Source of the DNA: Bacillus solitudinis
Lineage (GTDB): Bacteria; Bacillota; Bacilli; Bacillales; Bacillaceae_D
NCBI RefSeq assembly: GCF_002797395.1
Contig: NZ_KZ454943.1
Span: 2,122,614-2,186,613 of the forward strand
Length of the DNA stretch: 64,000 nt
Direction: 5' to 3'
Below are positions 23,902-34,999 of the stretch, in pieces. The translations under genes and the position numbers were made by a program. The notes under the pieces are model-generated. The model ran no database searches. It was not told the DNA's origin and saw only the letters and a list, made by a program, of their open reading frames with translations. Each line of letters opens with the position of its first letter. The first letter of the stretch is position 1.

Positions 23902-23928
23902 GTGGGAGGTTCCTACCGCTAAAACCAC
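23902..23928 (+). promoter_or_regulatory. Putative ribosomal protein L1 binding leader before rplA
   Basis: GTGG (23902-23905) pairs with CCAC (23925-23928), with an inner GGT/ACC stem and a GA-containing internal loop, repeating the shape seen before rplK. A second hairpin (GGTTGC with GCAACC, 23868-23894) precedes it. Confidence 0.55.
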
Positions 23929-23946
23929 ATTCGAGGAGGAAATAGT

Positions 23947-24642
23947 ATGGCTAAGAAAAGTAAAAAATACCAAGACGCTTTGAAACTAGTTGACCGCGAT
24001 GCGGTATATCAAGTGGAAGAAGCAGTTGAGCTTGTAAAAAAGACAGCTACAGCTAAATTCGATGAGACGGTTGAAGTTGCTGTACGTTTAGGTGTTGACC
24101 CTAAGAAAGCAGACCAACAAATTCGTGGTGCTGTTGTTCTTCCAAATGGTACAGGTAAGACACAGCGAGTATTGGTTTTCGCTAAAGGTGAAAAAGCAAA
24201 AGAAGCAGAAGCAGCTGGTGCTGATTATGTAGGTGAAGAGGATTTCATTAATAAAATCAATCAAGGTTGGTTTGATTTTGATGTAATCGTAGCGACACCT
24301 GACATGATGGCTCAAGTTGGTAAATTAGGTCGTGTGCTTGGACCGAAAGGTTTAATGCCGAACCCTAAAACAGGTACTGTTACTTTTGATGTGACTAAGG
24401 CTGTTAACGAAATTAAAGCCGGTAAAGTAGAATACCGTGTTGATAAAGCTGGTAACATTCACGTGCCGATCGGTAAAGTTTCATTCGAAACAGGGAAACT
24501 TGTTGAGAACTTCAAAACAATTATCGAAACACTTGTGAAGGTTAAACCTGCTGCTTCAAAAGGTACGTACATGAAAAACGTAGCGGTTGCAGCAACTATG
24601 GGCCCTGGTGTACGTGTAAATGTATCTGCTTTAACAAGATAA
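23947..24642 (+). CDS. rplA: Ribosomal protein L1
   Basis: L1 forms the mobile L1 stalk that guides deacylated tRNA from the E site, and represses its own operon. The 231-residue protein has the two-domain layout of the family, with [16 protein letters not shown] (about 131-146) in domain 2 and the RNA-binding [20 protein letters not shown] region. SD GAGGAGG lies before ATG 23947. Confidence 0.98.
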   Translation: MAKKSKKYQDALKLVDRDAVYQVEEAVELVKKTATAKFDETVEVAVRLGVDPKKADQQIRGAVVLPNGTGKTQRVLVFAKGEKAKEAEAAGADYVGEEDFINKINQGWFDFDVIVATPDMMAQVGKLGRVLGPKGLMPNPKTGTVTFDVTKAVNEIKAGKVEYRVDKAGNIHVPIGKVSFETGKLVENFKTIIETLVKVKPAASKGTYMKNVAVAATMGPGVRVNVSALTR

Positions 24643-24645
24643 TTA

Positions 24646-24674
24646 TTGACTTCTTTAATTGAGATGTTTATAAT
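24646..24674 (+). promoter_or_regulatory. sigma-A promoter of rplJ-rplL
   Basis: TTGACT (24646-24651) and a perfect TATAAT (24669-24674) are 17 bases apart, starting just after the rplA stop. Confidence 0.88.
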
Positions 24675-24681
24675 CATAACA

Positions 24682-24823
24682 GTGTCTTACACAGTTATAT
24701 ATATTTAAAGATCATACCGTAGACCGTAGGTGCGTATTTCGCTTAATTTCCTACCGAGGTAAGCTATAGATTCATTGTTTTGAATCCGTATGCCCTCATG
24801 TCTATTACATGGGGGCTTTTTAT
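24682..24823 (+). promoter_or_regulatory. L10 leader (autoregulatory, with attenuator)
   Basis: The 140-base leader between the promoter and rplJ has several short stems and ends in a terminator (24792-24821, GCCCTCATGT with ACATGGGGGC, then TTTTT). Position and form match the L10 leader of Firmicutes, in which L10(L12)4 binding shifts the fold so that the terminator forms. I did not model the full fold. Confidence 0.8.
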
Positions 24824-24868
24824 ATGCTTCTGAGTCGGGTATGTATCCAAACCACGGGAGGTGTAAAA

Positions 24869-25366
24869 ATGAGCGTGCTAGAACAGAAACAACAAGTCGT
24901 ATCAGATATCGCAACAAAACTACGTGAGAGTAAATCAACAATCGTTGTTGATTATCGCGGGTTGAATGTTGCTGAAGTAACAGAGCTTCGTAAACAACTT
25001 CGTGAAGCAGGTGTTGAGTTCAAGGTATACAAGAACTCATTAGCTCGTCGTGCTACAGCTGAAGCTGAATTAACAGATTTAGATGCAAATCTTGTTGGAC
25101 CAACAGCGATTGCTTTTAGTGTAGATGATGTTATTGCTCCTGCTAAGATTCTTAATGAATTCGCGAAAAAACATGATGCCCTTGAACTTAAGGCTGGTGT
25201 TATCGAAGGCCGAGTAGCTTCAGTTGAAGAAGTTAAAGCATTAGCGGAACTTCCATCTCGCGAAGGTCTACTTTCGATGCTTGCAAACGTACTTCAAGCT
25301 CCTATGCGTGGTCTCGCATTGGTTACAAAAGCTGTTGCAGAGCAAAAAGAAGAGCAAGGTGCTTAA
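24869..25366 (+). CDS. rplJ: Ribosomal protein L10
   Basis: L10 anchors the L7/L12 stalk and binds its own leader. The 165-residue protein begins [11 protein letters not shown] and shows the RNA-binding N-terminal domain with the [20 protein letters not shown] segment; the C-terminal helix that holds the L12 dimers is rich in Ala and Glu. ATG 24869 is used because GGGAGGTG precedes it; an upstream in-frame start lies inside the leader terminator. Confidence 0.97.
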   Translation: MSVLEQKQQVVSDIATKLRESKSTIVVDYRGLNVAEVTELRKQLREAGVEFKVYKNSLARRATAEAELTDLDANLVGPTAIAFSVDDVIAPAKILNEFAKKHDALELKAGVIEGRVASVEEVKALAELPSREGLLSMLANVLQAPMRGLALVTKAVAEQKEEQGA

Positions 25367-25450
25367 TCTTTCCAAGCAGTTATGCTGGAATGATGTACCT
25401 GGTTACTAGTTAACGATTAAAATCAAAACAAAAAATAGGAGGATTTAACA

Positions 25451-25813
25451 ATGACTAAAGAACAAATCATTGAAGCGGTTAAAGAAATGACAGTTTTAGA
25501 ATTAAATGACCTTGTAAAAGCAATCGAAGAGGAATTCGGTGTATCTGCTGCTGCTCCTGTAGCTGTAGCTGCTGGCGGCGGAGACGCTGGTGCTGCTGAA
25601 CAAACTGAGTTTGATGTAATCCTTACATCTCCAGGTGGTTCTAAAATCAATGTTATCAAGGTTGTACGTGAAATCACTGGCCTTGGTCTTAAAGAAGCAA
25701 AAGCACTTGTTGATGGTGCTCCTGCTCCAATTAAAGAAGGCGCTTCTAAAGAAGAAGCTGAAGAAGCAAAAGCTAAGCTTGAAGAAGCTGGCGCATCAGT
25801 TGAAGTTAAGTAA
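25451..25813 (+). CDS. rplL: Ribosomal protein L7/L12
   Basis: L12 dimers recruit translation factors to the ribosome. The 120-residue acidic protein has the N-terminal dimerisation domain, an Ala/Gly-rich hinge (about 37-52), and the C-terminal factor-binding domain ([19 protein letters not shown], then [15 protein letters not shown]). A terminator follows. Confidence 0.98.
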   Translation: MTKEQIIEAVKEMTVLELNDLVKAIEEEFGVSAAAPVAVAAGGGDAGAAEQTEFDVILTSPGGSKINVIKVVREITGLGLKEAKALVDGAPAPIKEGASKEEAEEAKAKLEEAGASVEVK

Positions 25814-25828
25814 TTTTTTAAGGGAAGA

Positions 25829-25855
25829 GACTCGCGTCATTGCGAGTCTTTTTTT
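25829..25855 (+). terminator. Terminator after rplL
   Basis: GACTCGC pairs with GCGAGTC around GTCATT, followed by seven T. It separates rplJL from ybxB-rpoBC, although rpoB in related species is partly transcribed by read-through. Confidence 0.93.
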
Positions 25856-25894
25856 GACAGATTTACGTAGGTTATCTTAGAAGGGAGGATGGAA

Positions 25895-26500
25895 ATGTCT
25901 GATCACTATTATTCAGATAAACCAGAAGTGGAAAGCCAGGAGCGAACTTGGACTTTCACGTTAAAGGGAATAACGTTATCATTTACATCTGACCGAGGGG
26001 TATTCTCAAAAAAGGAAGTTGATTTCGGAAGTCGTTTATTAGTCGAGGCATTTCGCTTTCCTTCAAACCATGGTGATGTGCTAGATGTCGGCTGTGGATA
26101 TGGTCCTATTGGCCTGACGATAGCAAAAGCTGATGAGGGCCGAACCGTTCATATGATTGATGTAAATGAACGCGCTCTTGAATTGTCTCGTAAAAATGCT
26201 TTGCAAAATGAACTAGATAACGTGATGATTTACAAGAGTTCAAGCTTTGATCAGGTGAGTAAAAAGGATTTCGCTGCAATTTTAACAAATCCACCTATTA
26301 GGGCGGGAAAAAGTGTAGTTCATGATATTTTTGAAAGATCCTACAGTCATTTACAAACGAACGGGGAATTATGGGTAGTGATTCAAAAGAAACAAGGGGC
26401 ACCGTCGGCAATAGAGAAGTTAGAGCAGTTTTTTCAACAAGTAGAGATTCGTGAAAAGAAAAAGGGCTATTATATATTGTGCGCAAAAAAAATTGACTGA
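25895..26500 (+). CDS. ybxB: Class I methyltransferase YbxB (RsmC-like)
   Basis: The 201-residue protein has a SAM-binding Rossmann fold with motif I LDVGCGYGPIGL (about 64-75), an acidic motif II around MIDVNERA, and the catalytic NPPIR motif typical of RsmC/RlmG-type RNA (guanine-N2) methyltransferases. The rRNA position is not certain. ATG 25895 has the SD GGGAGG six bases upstream; ATG 25889 would sit on it. The gene between rplL and rpoB is conserved in Bacillus. Confidence 0.88.
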   Translation: MSDHYYSDKPEVESQERTWTFTLKGITLSFTSDRGVFSKKEVDFGSRLLVEAFRFPSNHGDVLDVGCGYGPIGLTIAKADEGRTVHMIDVNERALELSRKNALQNELDNVMIYKSSSFDQVSKKDFAAILTNPPIRAGKSVVHDIFERSYSHLQTNGELWVVIQKKQGAPSAIEKLEQFFQQVEIREKKKGYYILCAKKID

Positions 26501-26808
26501 GCCTAACTTTTGTGGTACTGTTATTTAATGCGTATAACTACCCTTTTTTAGACTGATAAATTTTAAAAAGTCAAGTGGTATTTATTGTTTAGCATATAGG
26601 GGATTTGGTTATACTAGTATAATCGAACGTTTCTAGGAAAAAATTGGTTATTTATTGTTGTTTTTTCTTTTTGAACGAAAGGTTTTATTGCTTGTACTTT
26701 TGGTGCAAGTACGCACTAATCTATAAAAATGTATTGTCGCTCTTTTCTTTTGACTTGAGCTAGATATGTTTTTAGATACTATAACGCGAGATTTGAGGGG
26801 TGAATCAG
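26501..26808 (+). other. ybxB-rpoB intergenic region
   Basis: This 308-base AT-rich stretch contains a perfect TATAAT at 26618-26623 without a good -35, a possible promoter TTGACT (26750) with TAGATA (26773), and a 6-bp hairpin (GTACTT with AAGTAC, 26694-26712). I see no T-run terminator and no gene; an antisense reading frame here has no support. Confidence 0.5.
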
Positions 26809-29800
26809 TTGACAGGTCAACTAGTTCAGTATGGACGCCACCGCCAACGAAGAAGCTATGCACGTATTAATGAAGTGTTGGAGTTGCCAAACTTAATTGA
26901 AATCCAAACCGCTTCTTATCAATGGTTTCTTGATCAGGGACTTAGAGAAATGTTCCAAGACATTTCCCCTATTCAAGACTTCACTGGCAATTTAGTTTTA
27001 GAGTTTATTGATTACAGTCTTGGGGATCCGAAATACCCAGTTGATGAATCAAAGGAACGTGATGTTACATTTGCTGCTCCTTTACGAGTGAAGGTTCGTC
27101 TAATTAATAAAGAAACTGGTGAAGTAAAGGAACAGGAAGTATTCATGGGAGACTTCCCGTTAATGACAGAAACAGGGACGTTTGTAATTAATGGTGCGGA
27201 ACGAGTAATCGTTTCACAGCTTGTTCGTTCGCCGAGTGTGTATTACAGTCAAAAAACGGATAAGAATGGAAAAAAAGGCTTTACCGCTACTGTTATTCCA
27301 AACCGAGGAGCTTGGTTAGAGCTTGAAACTGACGCGAAGGATATTGTGTATGTCCGTATCGACCGTACAAGAAAAATACCAGTGACGGTTCTTTTGCGTG
27401 CGCTTGGGTTTGGTTCTGATCAAGAGATCATTGACTTACTGGGAGAAGATGAGTACCTGCGCAATTCACTAGAAAAGGATAATACCGATAGTGCAGAGAA
27501 AGCTCTCCTTGAAATTTATGAGAGATTACGTCCAGGTGAACCACCAACAGTTGATAACGCTAAAAGCTTGTTGGATTCTCGCTTTTTTGATCCGAAACGC
27601 TATGACTTGGCGAATGTTGGACGTTACAAGATTAATAAAAAGCTTCATATTAAAAACCGTTTGTTTAATCAGCGCCTAGCAGAAACCTTAGTTGATCCTG
27701 AAACAGGCGAGGTTATCGCTGAAGAAGGAACGTTACTTGATCGTCGAACACTCGACCGTATTATTCCTCAATTAGAGAAGAACGTAGGTTTTAGAGATGT
27801 TCGTGCATCTGGCGGCGTTGTTCAGGATGACGATATTCAACTTCAATCAATTAAAATTTATGCACCTGATGACCAAGAAGGCGAACGCATTATTCGTGTC
27901 ATTGGAAATGGTATGGTTGATCGTGATGTGAAACACATTACACCTTCGGATATCATTGCTTCTATTAATTACTTCTTTAATCTATTACATGGTGTCGGCG
28001 ATACAGATGACATCGACCATTTAGGGAATCGTCGTTTACGTTCAGTTGGTGAATTACTACAAAACCAATTCCGTATAGGATTATCTCGAATGGAACGTGT
28101 GGTTCGTGAGCGTATGTCAATTCAAGACCCAAATATGATTACTCCACAAGCGTTAATTAATATTCGACCAGTCATTGCGTCGATTAAAGAGTTCTTTGGT
28201 AGCTCCCAGTTGTCTCAATTTATGGACCAAACAAATCCATTAGCTGAGTTAACACATAAGCGCCGTCTATCGGCACTTGGACCCGGTGGTTTAACCCGTG
28301 AACGTGCTGGTTTTGAAGTTCGTGACGTTCACTACTCTCACTATGGTCGTATGTGTCCGATTGAAACACCGGAAGGTCCTAACATTGGCTTAATCAACTC
28401 ACTTTCATCTTATGCAAAAGTGAACGAGTTTGGCTTTATGGAGACGCCTTATCGTCGTGTTGACCCCGAAACAGGGAAAGTAACAACTCAAATTGATTAC
28501 TTAACAGCAGATGAAGAGGATAACTATGTTGTCGCTCAGGCTAATGCGAAGTTAGCAGATGATGGGTCTTTCATTGATGACAATATCATCGCACGTTTCA
28601 GAGGGGAAAATACCGTGGTTCCACGTGACCGCCTTGATTACATGGATGTATCGCCAAAACAAGTTGTTTCGGCTGCAACATCGTGTATCCCTTTCTTAGA
28701 GAATGATGACTCTAACCGTGCACTAATGGGAGCGAACATGCAACGTCAAGCGGTTCCGCTTTTAGTTCCCGAAGCACCACTTGTGGGTACCGGGATGGAA
28801 CATGTATCGGCGAAAGACTCTGGTGCGGCGATTGTGTCGAAGTTCCCTGGTCTCGTTGAACGTGTAACAGCGAAAGAAATATGGGTTCGTCGTATTGAAA
28901 CAGTCGAAGGCCAAGAAACAAAAGGTGACCTTGATAAGTATAAGCTTCAAAAGTTTATCCGTTCTAATCAAGGAACAAGCTACAACCAACGCCCGATTGT
29001 GGCCGAGGGTGATGTCGTTGAAAAACGTGAAATCCTTGCAGATGGTCCATCAATGGAACAAGGTGAAATGGCATTAGGTCGTAACGTTCTTGTTGGTTTC
29101 ATGACATGGGAAGGTTATAACTATGAGGATGCAATTATCTTAAGTGAGCGTCTTGTGAAAGATGATGTGTATACTTCTGTTCATATTGAAGAATATGAAT
29201 CTGAAGCTCGCGACACGAAATTAGGACCTGAAGAAATTACAAGGGATATTCCAAATGTCGGAGAAGACGCATTACGTAACTTAGATGATCGAGGAATTAT
29301 TCGTGTTGGTGCGGAAGTAAAAGACGGCGACATTCTTGTAGGTAAAGTAACGCCTAAAGGGGTAACTGAGCTTACAGCAGAAGAACGTCTCCTACATGCT
29401 ATTTTCGGTGAGAAGGCTCGTGAAGTTCGTGACACATCTTTAAGAGCTCCTCATGGGGGGGATGGAATCATCCTTGATGTGAAAATCTTCAACCGTGAAG
29501 ATGGTGATGAACTACCACCAGGTGTAAATCAACTTGTTCGTGTTTATATTGTACAGAAGCGTAAAATTCACGAAGGTGATAAGATGGCTGGTCGTCATGG
29601 TAACAAAGGGGTTATCTCAAGGATTCTTCCAGAAGAAGATATGCCTTATTTACCAGATGGAACGCCAATTGATATCATGTTAAATCCACTGGGTGTACCT
29701 TCTCGTATGAATATCGGACAAGTGCTTGAACTTCATTTAGGTATGGCTGCCCGCAAACTTGGTATTCATGTTGCATCACCTGTATTTGATGGTGCTCGTG

Positions 29801-30348
29801 AGGAAGACGTTTGGGGAACGCTTGATGAAGCTGGCATGGCTCGTGATGGGAAAACTGTCTTGTATGATGGTCGGACAGGTGAGCCATTTGATAACCGTGT
29901 TTCTGTTGGTATCATGTATATGATTAAACTTGCACACATGGTTGATGATAAACTCCATGCGCGTTCGACAGGACCATATTCACTCGTAACGCAGCAACCA
30001 TTGGGTGGTAAAGCTCAATTTGGTGGACAACGTTTCGGTGAGATGGAGGTTTGGGCACTAGAAGCATATGGTGCAGCTTATACACTTCAAGAAATCCTTA
30101 CAGTGAAATCCGATGACGTTATCGGTCGTGTGAAAACTTACGAAGCGATCGTTAAAGGTGAGAATGTACCTGAACCTGGTGTACCAGAATCATTCAAGGT
30201 ATTAATTAAAGAGTTACAATCGCTTGGCATGGATGTTAAAATGCTCTCGAGTAACGAGGAAGAAATTGAAATGAGAGATTTAGATGATGATGAGCAGACA
30301 AGTGAGAAGTTAAATCTCAATTTTGAATCAAGCGAATCACAAGCTTAA
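26809..30348 (+). CDS. rpoB: RNA polymerase beta subunit
   Basis: The catalytic beta subunit, 1179 residues. The start is TTG at 26809 ([15 protein letters not shown] in relatives) with GAGGGGTGA five bases before. The rifampicin pocket segment ([30 protein letters not shown], about 28200-28290) shows wild-type residues at the usual resistance positions. The C-terminal switch and clamp segments ([25 protein letters not shown]) are complete, and an acidic tail follows. Confidence 0.98.
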   Translation: MTGQLVQYGRHRQRRSYARINEVLELPNLIEIQTASYQWFLDQGLREMFQDISPIQDFTGNLVLEFIDYSLGDPKYPVDESKERDVTFAAPLRVKVRLINKETGEVKEQEVFMGDFPLMTETGTFVINGAERVIVSQLVRSPSVYYSQKTDKNGKKGFTATVIPNRGAWLELETDAKDIVYVRIDRTRKIPVTVLLRALGFGSDQEIIDLLGEDEYLRNSLEKDNTDSAEKALLEIYERLRPGEPPTVDNAKSLLDSRFFDPKRYDLANVGRYKINKKLHIKNRLFNQRLAETLVDPETGEVIAEEGTLLDRRTLDRIIPQLEKNVGFRDVRASGGVVQDDDIQLQSIKIYAPDDQEGERIIRVIGNGMVDRDVKHITPSDIIASINYFFNLLHGVGDTDDIDHLGNRRLRSVGELLQNQFRIGLSRMERVVRERMSIQDPNMITPQALINIRPVIASIKEFFGSSQLSQFMDQTNPLAELTHKRRLSALGPGGLTRERAGFEVRDVHYSHYGRMCPIETPEGPNIGLINSLSSYAKVNEFGFMETPYRRVDPETGKVTTQIDYLTADEEDNYVVAQANAKLADDGSFIDDNIIARFRGENTVVPRDRLDYMDVSPKQVVSAATSCIPFLENDDSNRALMGANMQRQAVPLLVPEAPLVGTGMEHVSAKDSGAAIVSKFPGLVERVTAKEIWVRRIETVEGQETKGDLDKYKLQKFIRSNQGTSYNQRPIVAEGDVVEKREILADGPSMEQGEMALGRNVLVGFMTWEGYNYEDAIILSERLVKDDVYTSVHIEEYESEARDTKLGPEEITRDIPNVGEDALRNLDDRGIIRVGAEVKDGDILVGKVTPKGVTELTAEERLLHAIFGEKAREVRDTSLRAPHGGDGIILDVKIFNREDGDELPPGVNQLVRVYIVQKRKIHEGDKMAGRHGNKGVISRILPEEDMPYLPDGTPIDIMLNPLGVPSRMNIGQVLELHLGMAARKLGIHVASPVFDGAREEDVWGTLDEAGMARDGKTVLYDGRTGEPFDNRVSVGIMYMIKLAHMVDDKLHARSTGPYSLVTQQPLGGKAQFGGQRFGEMEVWALEAYGAAYTLQEILTVKSDDVIGRVKTYEAIVKGENVPEPGVPESFKVLIKELQSLGMDVKMLSSNEEEIEMRDLDDDEQTSEKLNLNFESSESQA

Positions 30349-30355
30349 AGTAATT

Positions 30356-30413
30356 AGGGGGCTAGCATATGCAGTTCCCCTGTTGCTTTCTTAATCTCTT
30401 ATAAATAGAGATT
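30356..30413 (+). other. Two hairpins between rpoB and rpoC
   Basis: AGGGG pairs with CCCCT (30356-30381), and AATCTCT pairs with AGAGATT (30393-30413). Neither has a T-run, so they are more likely mRNA processing or stability elements than terminators. Confidence 0.5.
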
Positions 30414-30468
30414 GATAAATAGTAGTACTGACGTCTGAGATACGGAAACCAAAAGGGAGGTTGACCCC

Positions 30469-33400
30469 TTGATAGATGTAAATAACTTCGAATATATGAA
30501 AATTGGTCTTGCTTCACCGAACAAAATCCGTTCGTGGTCAAGAGGGGAAGTTAAGAAGCCAGAAACAATTAATTACCGTACATTAAAGCCTGAAAAAGAC
30601 GGTCTTTTTTGTGAGCGTATCTTTGGCCCAACAAAAGACTGGGAATGTCATTGTGGTAAATACAAGCGCGTTCGTTACAAAGGGGTTGTATGCGACCGTT
30701 GTGGAGTAGAAGTCACACGTGCAAAAGTTCGTCGTGAACGTATGGGACACATCGAGTTAGCTGCGCCAGTTTCACATATTTGGTATTTCAAAGGTATCCC
30801 AAGTCGTATGGGTCTTGTATTGGATATGTCTCCTCGTTCATTAGAGGAAGTCATCTATTTTGCTTCATACGTTGTGACAGATTCAGGCGACACTCCTTTA
30901 GAAAGAAAGCAACTTCTATCAGAGAAAGAATATCGTGCCTACTATGATAAGTATGGTCGTTCTTTCACGGCGCAAATGGGTGCCGAAGCGATTAGAAAGC
31001 TTCTCTCTGACATAGACCTTGAAAAGGATGTTGAAGGGTTAAAAGAGGAACTTTTAACAGCTCAAGGACAACGCCGTACTCGTGCGATAAAGCGTCTTGA
31101 AGTGTTAGAGGCATTCCGTAACTCAGGGAATGATCCATCTTGGATGATTTTAGATGTACTTCCGGTTATTCCACCTGAATTACGTCCGATGGTTCAATTA
31201 GATGGTGGACGTTTTGCAACATCTGATTTAAATGACTTGTATCGTCGAGTGATTAACCGTAATAATCGTTTGAAGCGTCTTCTTGATTTAGGAGCGCCAA
31301 ATATCATTGTTCAAAATGAAAAAAGAATGCTTCAAGAAGCAGTTGATGCTTTAATTGATAATGGTCGTCGCGGTCGTCCGGTTACTGGACCTGGTAACCG
31401 TCCACTTAAATCGTTATCTCACATGCTTAAAGGTAAGCAAGGTCGTTTCCGTCAAAATCTACTTGGTAAGCGTGTTGACTATTCAGGTCGTTCGGTTATC
31501 GTTGTAGGGCCAAACCTTAAGATGTATCAATGTGGTCTTCCGAAAGAAATGGCTCTTGAGTTATTTAAGCCATTTGTAATGAAGGAGCTTGTAAGTAAAG
31601 GTCTTGCACACAATATCAAAAGCGCAAAGCGTAAAGTTGAACGTGTTCAGCCTGAAGTGTGGGATGTCCTTGAAGAAGTCATTCGTGAGCATCCGGTTCT
31701 TCTAAACCGAGCACCAACACTTCACCGTTTAGGTATTCAAGCCTTTGAACCAACGCTAGTTGAAGGTCGTGCGATTAAGTTGCATCCACTTGTTTGTACT
31801 GCTTATAACGCTGACTTTGATGGTGACCAAATGGCGGTGCATGTTCCGTTATCAGCTGAAGCACAAGCCGAAGCTCGTATCCTTATGTTGGCTGCACAAA
31901 ATATCTTAAACCCGAAAGACGGTAAGCCTGTCGTTACACCATCCCAAGATATGGTTCTCGGGAACTATTATTTAACGATGGAGCGCGAAGGTGCCAAGGG
32001 TGAAGGGTCTATCTTCATTAATACTAACGAAGCAATTGTTGCTTATCAAAATGGATATGTTCATTTGCATAGTCGAGTAGCGATTCCTGTTGCTTCACTT
32101 GGTAAGTCAACGTTTAACGAGGATGAAAATAGCAAGCTACTTCTTACAACAGTAGGGAAGCTAATATTTAATGAAATTCTGCCTGATTCATTCCCGTATA
32201 TGAATGAGCCTTCAGAAATGAACTTAGAAGTGGCTACGCCAAGTAAGTATTTAGTATCTACTACAACTGATGTAAAGAAACAATTTAAAGAGCGAGAAAC
32301 AGTTCCGCCATTCAAAAAAGGTTTCTTAGGTAACATTATTGCGGAAGTTTTCAAGAAATTTAAGATAACAGAAACGTCTAAAATGCTTGACCGCATGAAG
32401 GACCTTGGGTTCAAATATTCAACCAAAGCAGGAATAACTGTTGGTGTTGCTGATATCGTTGTACTTGCTGAGAAAAAAGAAATTATTGGTGAATCAGAGA
32501 AAAAGGTTGAGCGTGTTCTTAAACAGTTCCGTCGTGGTTTAATTACGGAGGAAGAGCGTTATGACCGAGTTATCTCCATCTGGAGTGAAGCGAAGGATGT
32601 CATTCAAAACAAGCTAATGGGAACTTTAGATCGTAGTAACCCAATCTTTATGATGAGTGATTCCGGTGCCCGTGGTAACGCCTCAAACTTTACACAACTT
32701 GCGGGTATGCGTGGTCTAATGGCCAATCCATCAGGTCGAATCATTGAACTTCCAATTAAATCAAGTTTCCGTGAAGGTTTAACGGTTCTTGAGTACTTTA
32801 TCTCTACACATGGTGCGCGAAAAGGTCTTGCGGATACAGCCCTTAAAACAGCTGATTCAGGTTACCTTACTCGTCGTCTAGTTGATGTTGCACAGGATGT
32901 TATCGTTCGTGAAACTGATTGTGGTACAGATCGTGGACTTGAGGTAAAAGCAATTAAAGAAGGTAATGAAGTAATTGAAGGTCTCTATGACCGTCTAGTT
33001 GGGCGTGTGGCCTTTAAAACGTTACGTCATCCTGAAACGAATGATGTTATTGTTAAAAAGAATGATCTAATTGACGAAGACATCGCAAAGCATATTATCG
33101 ATTCAGACATTGAAGGCGTAACGATTCGCTCTGTATTTACTTGTGACACCCGTCATGGTGTGTGTAAGCAGTGTTATGGACGAAACCTTGCGACAGGTAG
33201 TGATGTTGAAGTTGGAGAAGCTGTTGGAATTATCGCAGCACAATCAATCGGTGAGCCAGGTACACAGCTTACAATGCGTACATTCCATACAGGTGGGGTA
33301 GCAGGAGACGATATCACGCAAGGTCTTCCGCGTATCCAAGAAATCTTTGAAGCACGTAATCCAAAAGGTCAAGCGGTAATCTCCGAAATTGAAGGGGAAG

Positions 33401-34092
33401 TCGTTGACTTTAAAGATGGCGACAAACGCGAAGTTACTCTGAAAAGTGAAATGGAAACAAAGGCATACGCAATTCCTTATGGGGCGCGTATCAAGGTTTC
33501 AGTTGGGGATAAGCTTGTAGCTGGTGAAAGCATTACAGAAGGTTCTATTGACCCTAAGGAACTTCTTAAGGTTAAAGGGATGAATGGTGTTCAAGAGTAC
33601 CTCCTTCGTGAAGTTCAGAAAGTATACCGTATGCAAGGGGTAGAAATTGGTGACAAGCACGTTGAGGTAATGGTACGACAAATGCTTCGTAAAATACGTG
33701 TGGTTGATGCAGGAGAAACGAATGTACTTCCAGGTTCATTAATTGAGATTCAACATTTCAATGATGAAAACCAAGAAATGTTACGTAGTGGAAAACGTCC
33801 TGCTACAGGTCGACCTGTATTACTAGGTATTACAAAAGCTTCGCTTGAAACTGATTCTTTCTTATCTGCTGCATCTTTCCAAGAAACAACTCGTGTTCTA
33901 ACAGACGCTGCCATTAAAGGTAAGCGGGATGAGCTTCTTGGGTTAAAAGAAAATGTTATTATAGGTAAGCTTGTTCCTGCTGGTACAGGGATGGCGCGCT
34001 ATCGTAATATAAACATTGTTTCAAAATATGATGAGTCAGATACAGAGGCATCAGACAGTAGCTTAGCAGAAGAAGTATTATTACACGAATAA
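30469..34092 (+). CDS. rpoC: RNA polymerase beta-prime subunit
   Basis: The 1207-residue beta-prime subunit carries the active-site magnesium motif [12 protein letters not shown], the N-terminal zinc finger (CHCG then CDRCG), the second zinc site with [10 protein letters not shown]-type spacing and CKQCYGR, the bridge-helix region, and the trigger loop ([17 protein letters not shown]). The start is TTG at 30469, as in B. subtilis, after AAGGGAGG. No frameshift or intein is present. Confidence 0.98.
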   Translation: MIDVNNFEYMKIGLASPNKIRSWSRGEVKKPETINYRTLKPEKDGLFCERIFGPTKDWECHCGKYKRVRYKGVVCDRCGVEVTRAKVRRERMGHIELAAPVSHIWYFKGIPSRMGLVLDMSPRSLEEVIYFASYVVTDSGDTPLERKQLLSEKEYRAYYDKYGRSFTAQMGAEAIRKLLSDIDLEKDVEGLKEELLTAQGQRRTRAIKRLEVLEAFRNSGNDPSWMILDVLPVIPPELRPMVQLDGGRFATSDLNDLYRRVINRNNRLKRLLDLGAPNIIVQNEKRMLQEAVDALIDNGRRGRPVTGPGNRPLKSLSHMLKGKQGRFRQNLLGKRVDYSGRSVIVVGPNLKMYQCGLPKEMALELFKPFVMKELVSKGLAHNIKSAKRKVERVQPEVWDVLEEVIREHPVLLNRAPTLHRLGIQAFEPTLVEGRAIKLHPLVCTAYNADFDGDQMAVHVPLSAEAQAEARILMLAAQNILNPKDGKPVVTPSQDMVLGNYYLTMEREGAKGEGSIFINTNEAIVAYQNGYVHLHSRVAIPVASLGKSTFNEDENSKLLLTTVGKLIFNEILPDSFPYMNEPSEMNLEVATPSKYLVSTTTDVKKQFKERETVPPFKKGFLGNIIAEVFKKFKITETSKMLDRMKDLGFKYSTKAGITVGVADIVVLAEKKEIIGESEKKVERVLKQFRRGLITEEERYDRVISIWSEAKDVIQNKLMGTLDRSNPIFMMSDSGARGNASNFTQLAGMRGLMANPSGRIIELPIKSSFREGLTVLEYFISTHGARKGLADTALKTADSGYLTRRLVDVAQDVIVRETDCGTDRGLEVKAIKEGNEVIEGLYDRLVGRVAFKTLRHPETNDVIVKKNDLIDEDIAKHIIDSDIEGVTIRSVFTCDTRHGVCKQCYGRNLATGSDVEVGEAVGIIAAQSIGEPGTQLTMRTFHTGGVAGDDITQGLPRIQEIFEARNPKGQAVISEIEGEVVDFKDGDKREVTLKSEMETKAYAIPYGARIKVSVGDKLVAGESITEGSIDPKELLKVKGMNGVQEYLLREVQKVYRMQGVEIGDKHVEVMVRQMLRKIRVVDAGETNVLPGSLIEIQHFNDENQEMLRSGKRPATGRPVLLGITKASLETDSFLSAASFQETTRVLTDAAIKGKRDELLGLKENVIIGKLVPAGTGMARYRNINIVSKYDESDTEASDSSLAEEVLLHE

Positions 34093-34108
34093 ATTCGATA
34101 AGATTTTG

Positions 34109-34137
34109 TTGACACTTTGATATCGCGGTGATAAGAT
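34109..34137 (+). promoter_or_regulatory. sigma-A promoter of rplGB-rpsL
   Basis: TTGACA (34109-34114) and TAAGAT (34132-34137) are 17 bases apart, with TGA just before the -10 (extended -10). A perfect 13-bp inverted repeat (34112-34124 and 34135-34147) overlaps both hexamers. Confidence 0.85.
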
Positions 34138-34182
34138 ATCAAAGTGTGCCTGAGAATACCTGTAACTTTGGAGGATGAATTC

Positions 34183-34431
34183 ATGTCTTATGAAAAAGTA
34201 CTGCAGGCTGAGAACCTTATAATAGGGACAAAACAAACGCTTAAGGCGCTTGATAATGGCGATGTTGTTGAATTAATTGTTGCAAAAGATGCTGAATACC
34301 GAGTGATAAACAAGGTAGAGGCATTGGCAGTTTCGAAACGCATCCCAATTCATTATGTAGATTCAATGAAGAAGCTTGGTAAAGCTTGTGGAATTGAAGT
34401 TAGTGCAGCCACTGTTGCTTTAAGGAAGTAA
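34183..34431 (+). CDS. rplGB: L7Ae-family kink-turn RNA-binding protein (YbxF/RplGB)
   Basis: This 82-residue L7Ae/L30e-fold protein shows [22 protein letters not shown], where such proteins grip kink-turns, and the conserved AC-G region ([16 protein letters not shown]). B. subtilis YbxF binds kink-turns and associates with the ribosome in exponential growth. ATG 34183 has TTTGGAGG upstream. It precedes rpsL as in other Bacillus. Confidence 0.92.
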   Translation: MSYEKVLQAENLIIGTKQTLKALDNGDVVELIVAKDAEYRVINKVEALAVSKRIPIHYVDSMKKLGKACGIEVSAATVALRK

Positions 34432-34435
34432 TTGT

Positions 34436-34486
34436 GTTTTTGCCATTCGGAGTGAACCGTGTGGCAAAAACTTTACTTTTGCCAAA
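34436..34486 (+). promoter_or_regulatory. rpsL leader with two mutually exclusive hairpins
   Basis: TGGCAAAAA (34462-34470) can pair with the upstream TTTTTGCCA (34437-34445), a 9-bp stem closed by an inner CGG/CCG pair, or with the downstream TTTTGCCA (34477-34484), an 8-bp stem. It therefore has the form of an RNA switch before rpsL; see the findings. Confidence 0.6.
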
Positions 34487-34541
34487 ATATGAACCACCAG
34501 GATCAGTGGTCTTATCTTTTTACAAGAGAGGAGGAAAAATC

Positions 34542-34961
34542 ATGCCTACAATTAATCAGTTAATTCGTAAGGGTCGTGAAGCTAAAATTAAGAAGTCTGA
34601 CTCACCAGCTCTTAACAAAGGCTACAACAGCTTCAAGAAATCTCAAACAGATCTTTCTTCACCGCAAAAACGTGGTGTTTGTACTCGTGTTGGTACAATG
34701 ACACCGAAGAAACCGAACTCGGCTCTTCGTAAGTATGCGCGTGTGCGTTTAACAAATGGTATTGAAGTAACAGCATATATCCCAGGTATTGGACACAATC
34801 TTCAAGAGCATAGTGTTGTTCTTATCCGTGGTGGCCGTGTAAAGGATTTACCAGGGGTACGTTACCACATTGTTCGTGGTGCGCTTGATACAGCTGGTGT
34901 TCAAAACCGTATGCAAGGTCGCTCTAAGTATGGAACAAAACGTCCAAAAGAGAAAAAGTAA
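34542..34961 (+). CDS. rpsL: Ribosomal protein S12
   Basis: S12 shapes the decoding centre. The 139-residue protein carries the conserved [11 protein letters not shown] (about residues 53-63) and [13 protein letters not shown] loops; both streptomycin-resistance lysines are wild type. ATG 34542 begins [11 protein letters not shown] as in relatives and has an SD GAGAGGAGG; a longer in-frame reading from 34434 spans the leader. Confidence 0.97.
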   Translation: MPTINQLIRKGREAKIKKSDSPALNKGYNSFKKSQTDLSSPQKRGVCTRVGTMTPKKPNSALRKYARVRLTNGIEVTAYIPGIGHNLQEHSVVLIRGGRVKDLPGVRYHIVRGALDTAGVQNRMQGRSKYGTKRPKEKK

Positions 34962-34999
34962 TAAAAATAATTGTTTAATAGTTGAAAGGAGGGGAAACA

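Noticed and set aside
27491-27679. Plus-strand alternative frame inside rpoB
   Set aside because: A +1 shadow of rpoB without SD; the rpoB frame is intact across it, so there is no frameshift.
32061-32426. 121-codon minus-strand frame inside rpoC
   Set aside because: Antisense shadow of a variable part of rpoC.
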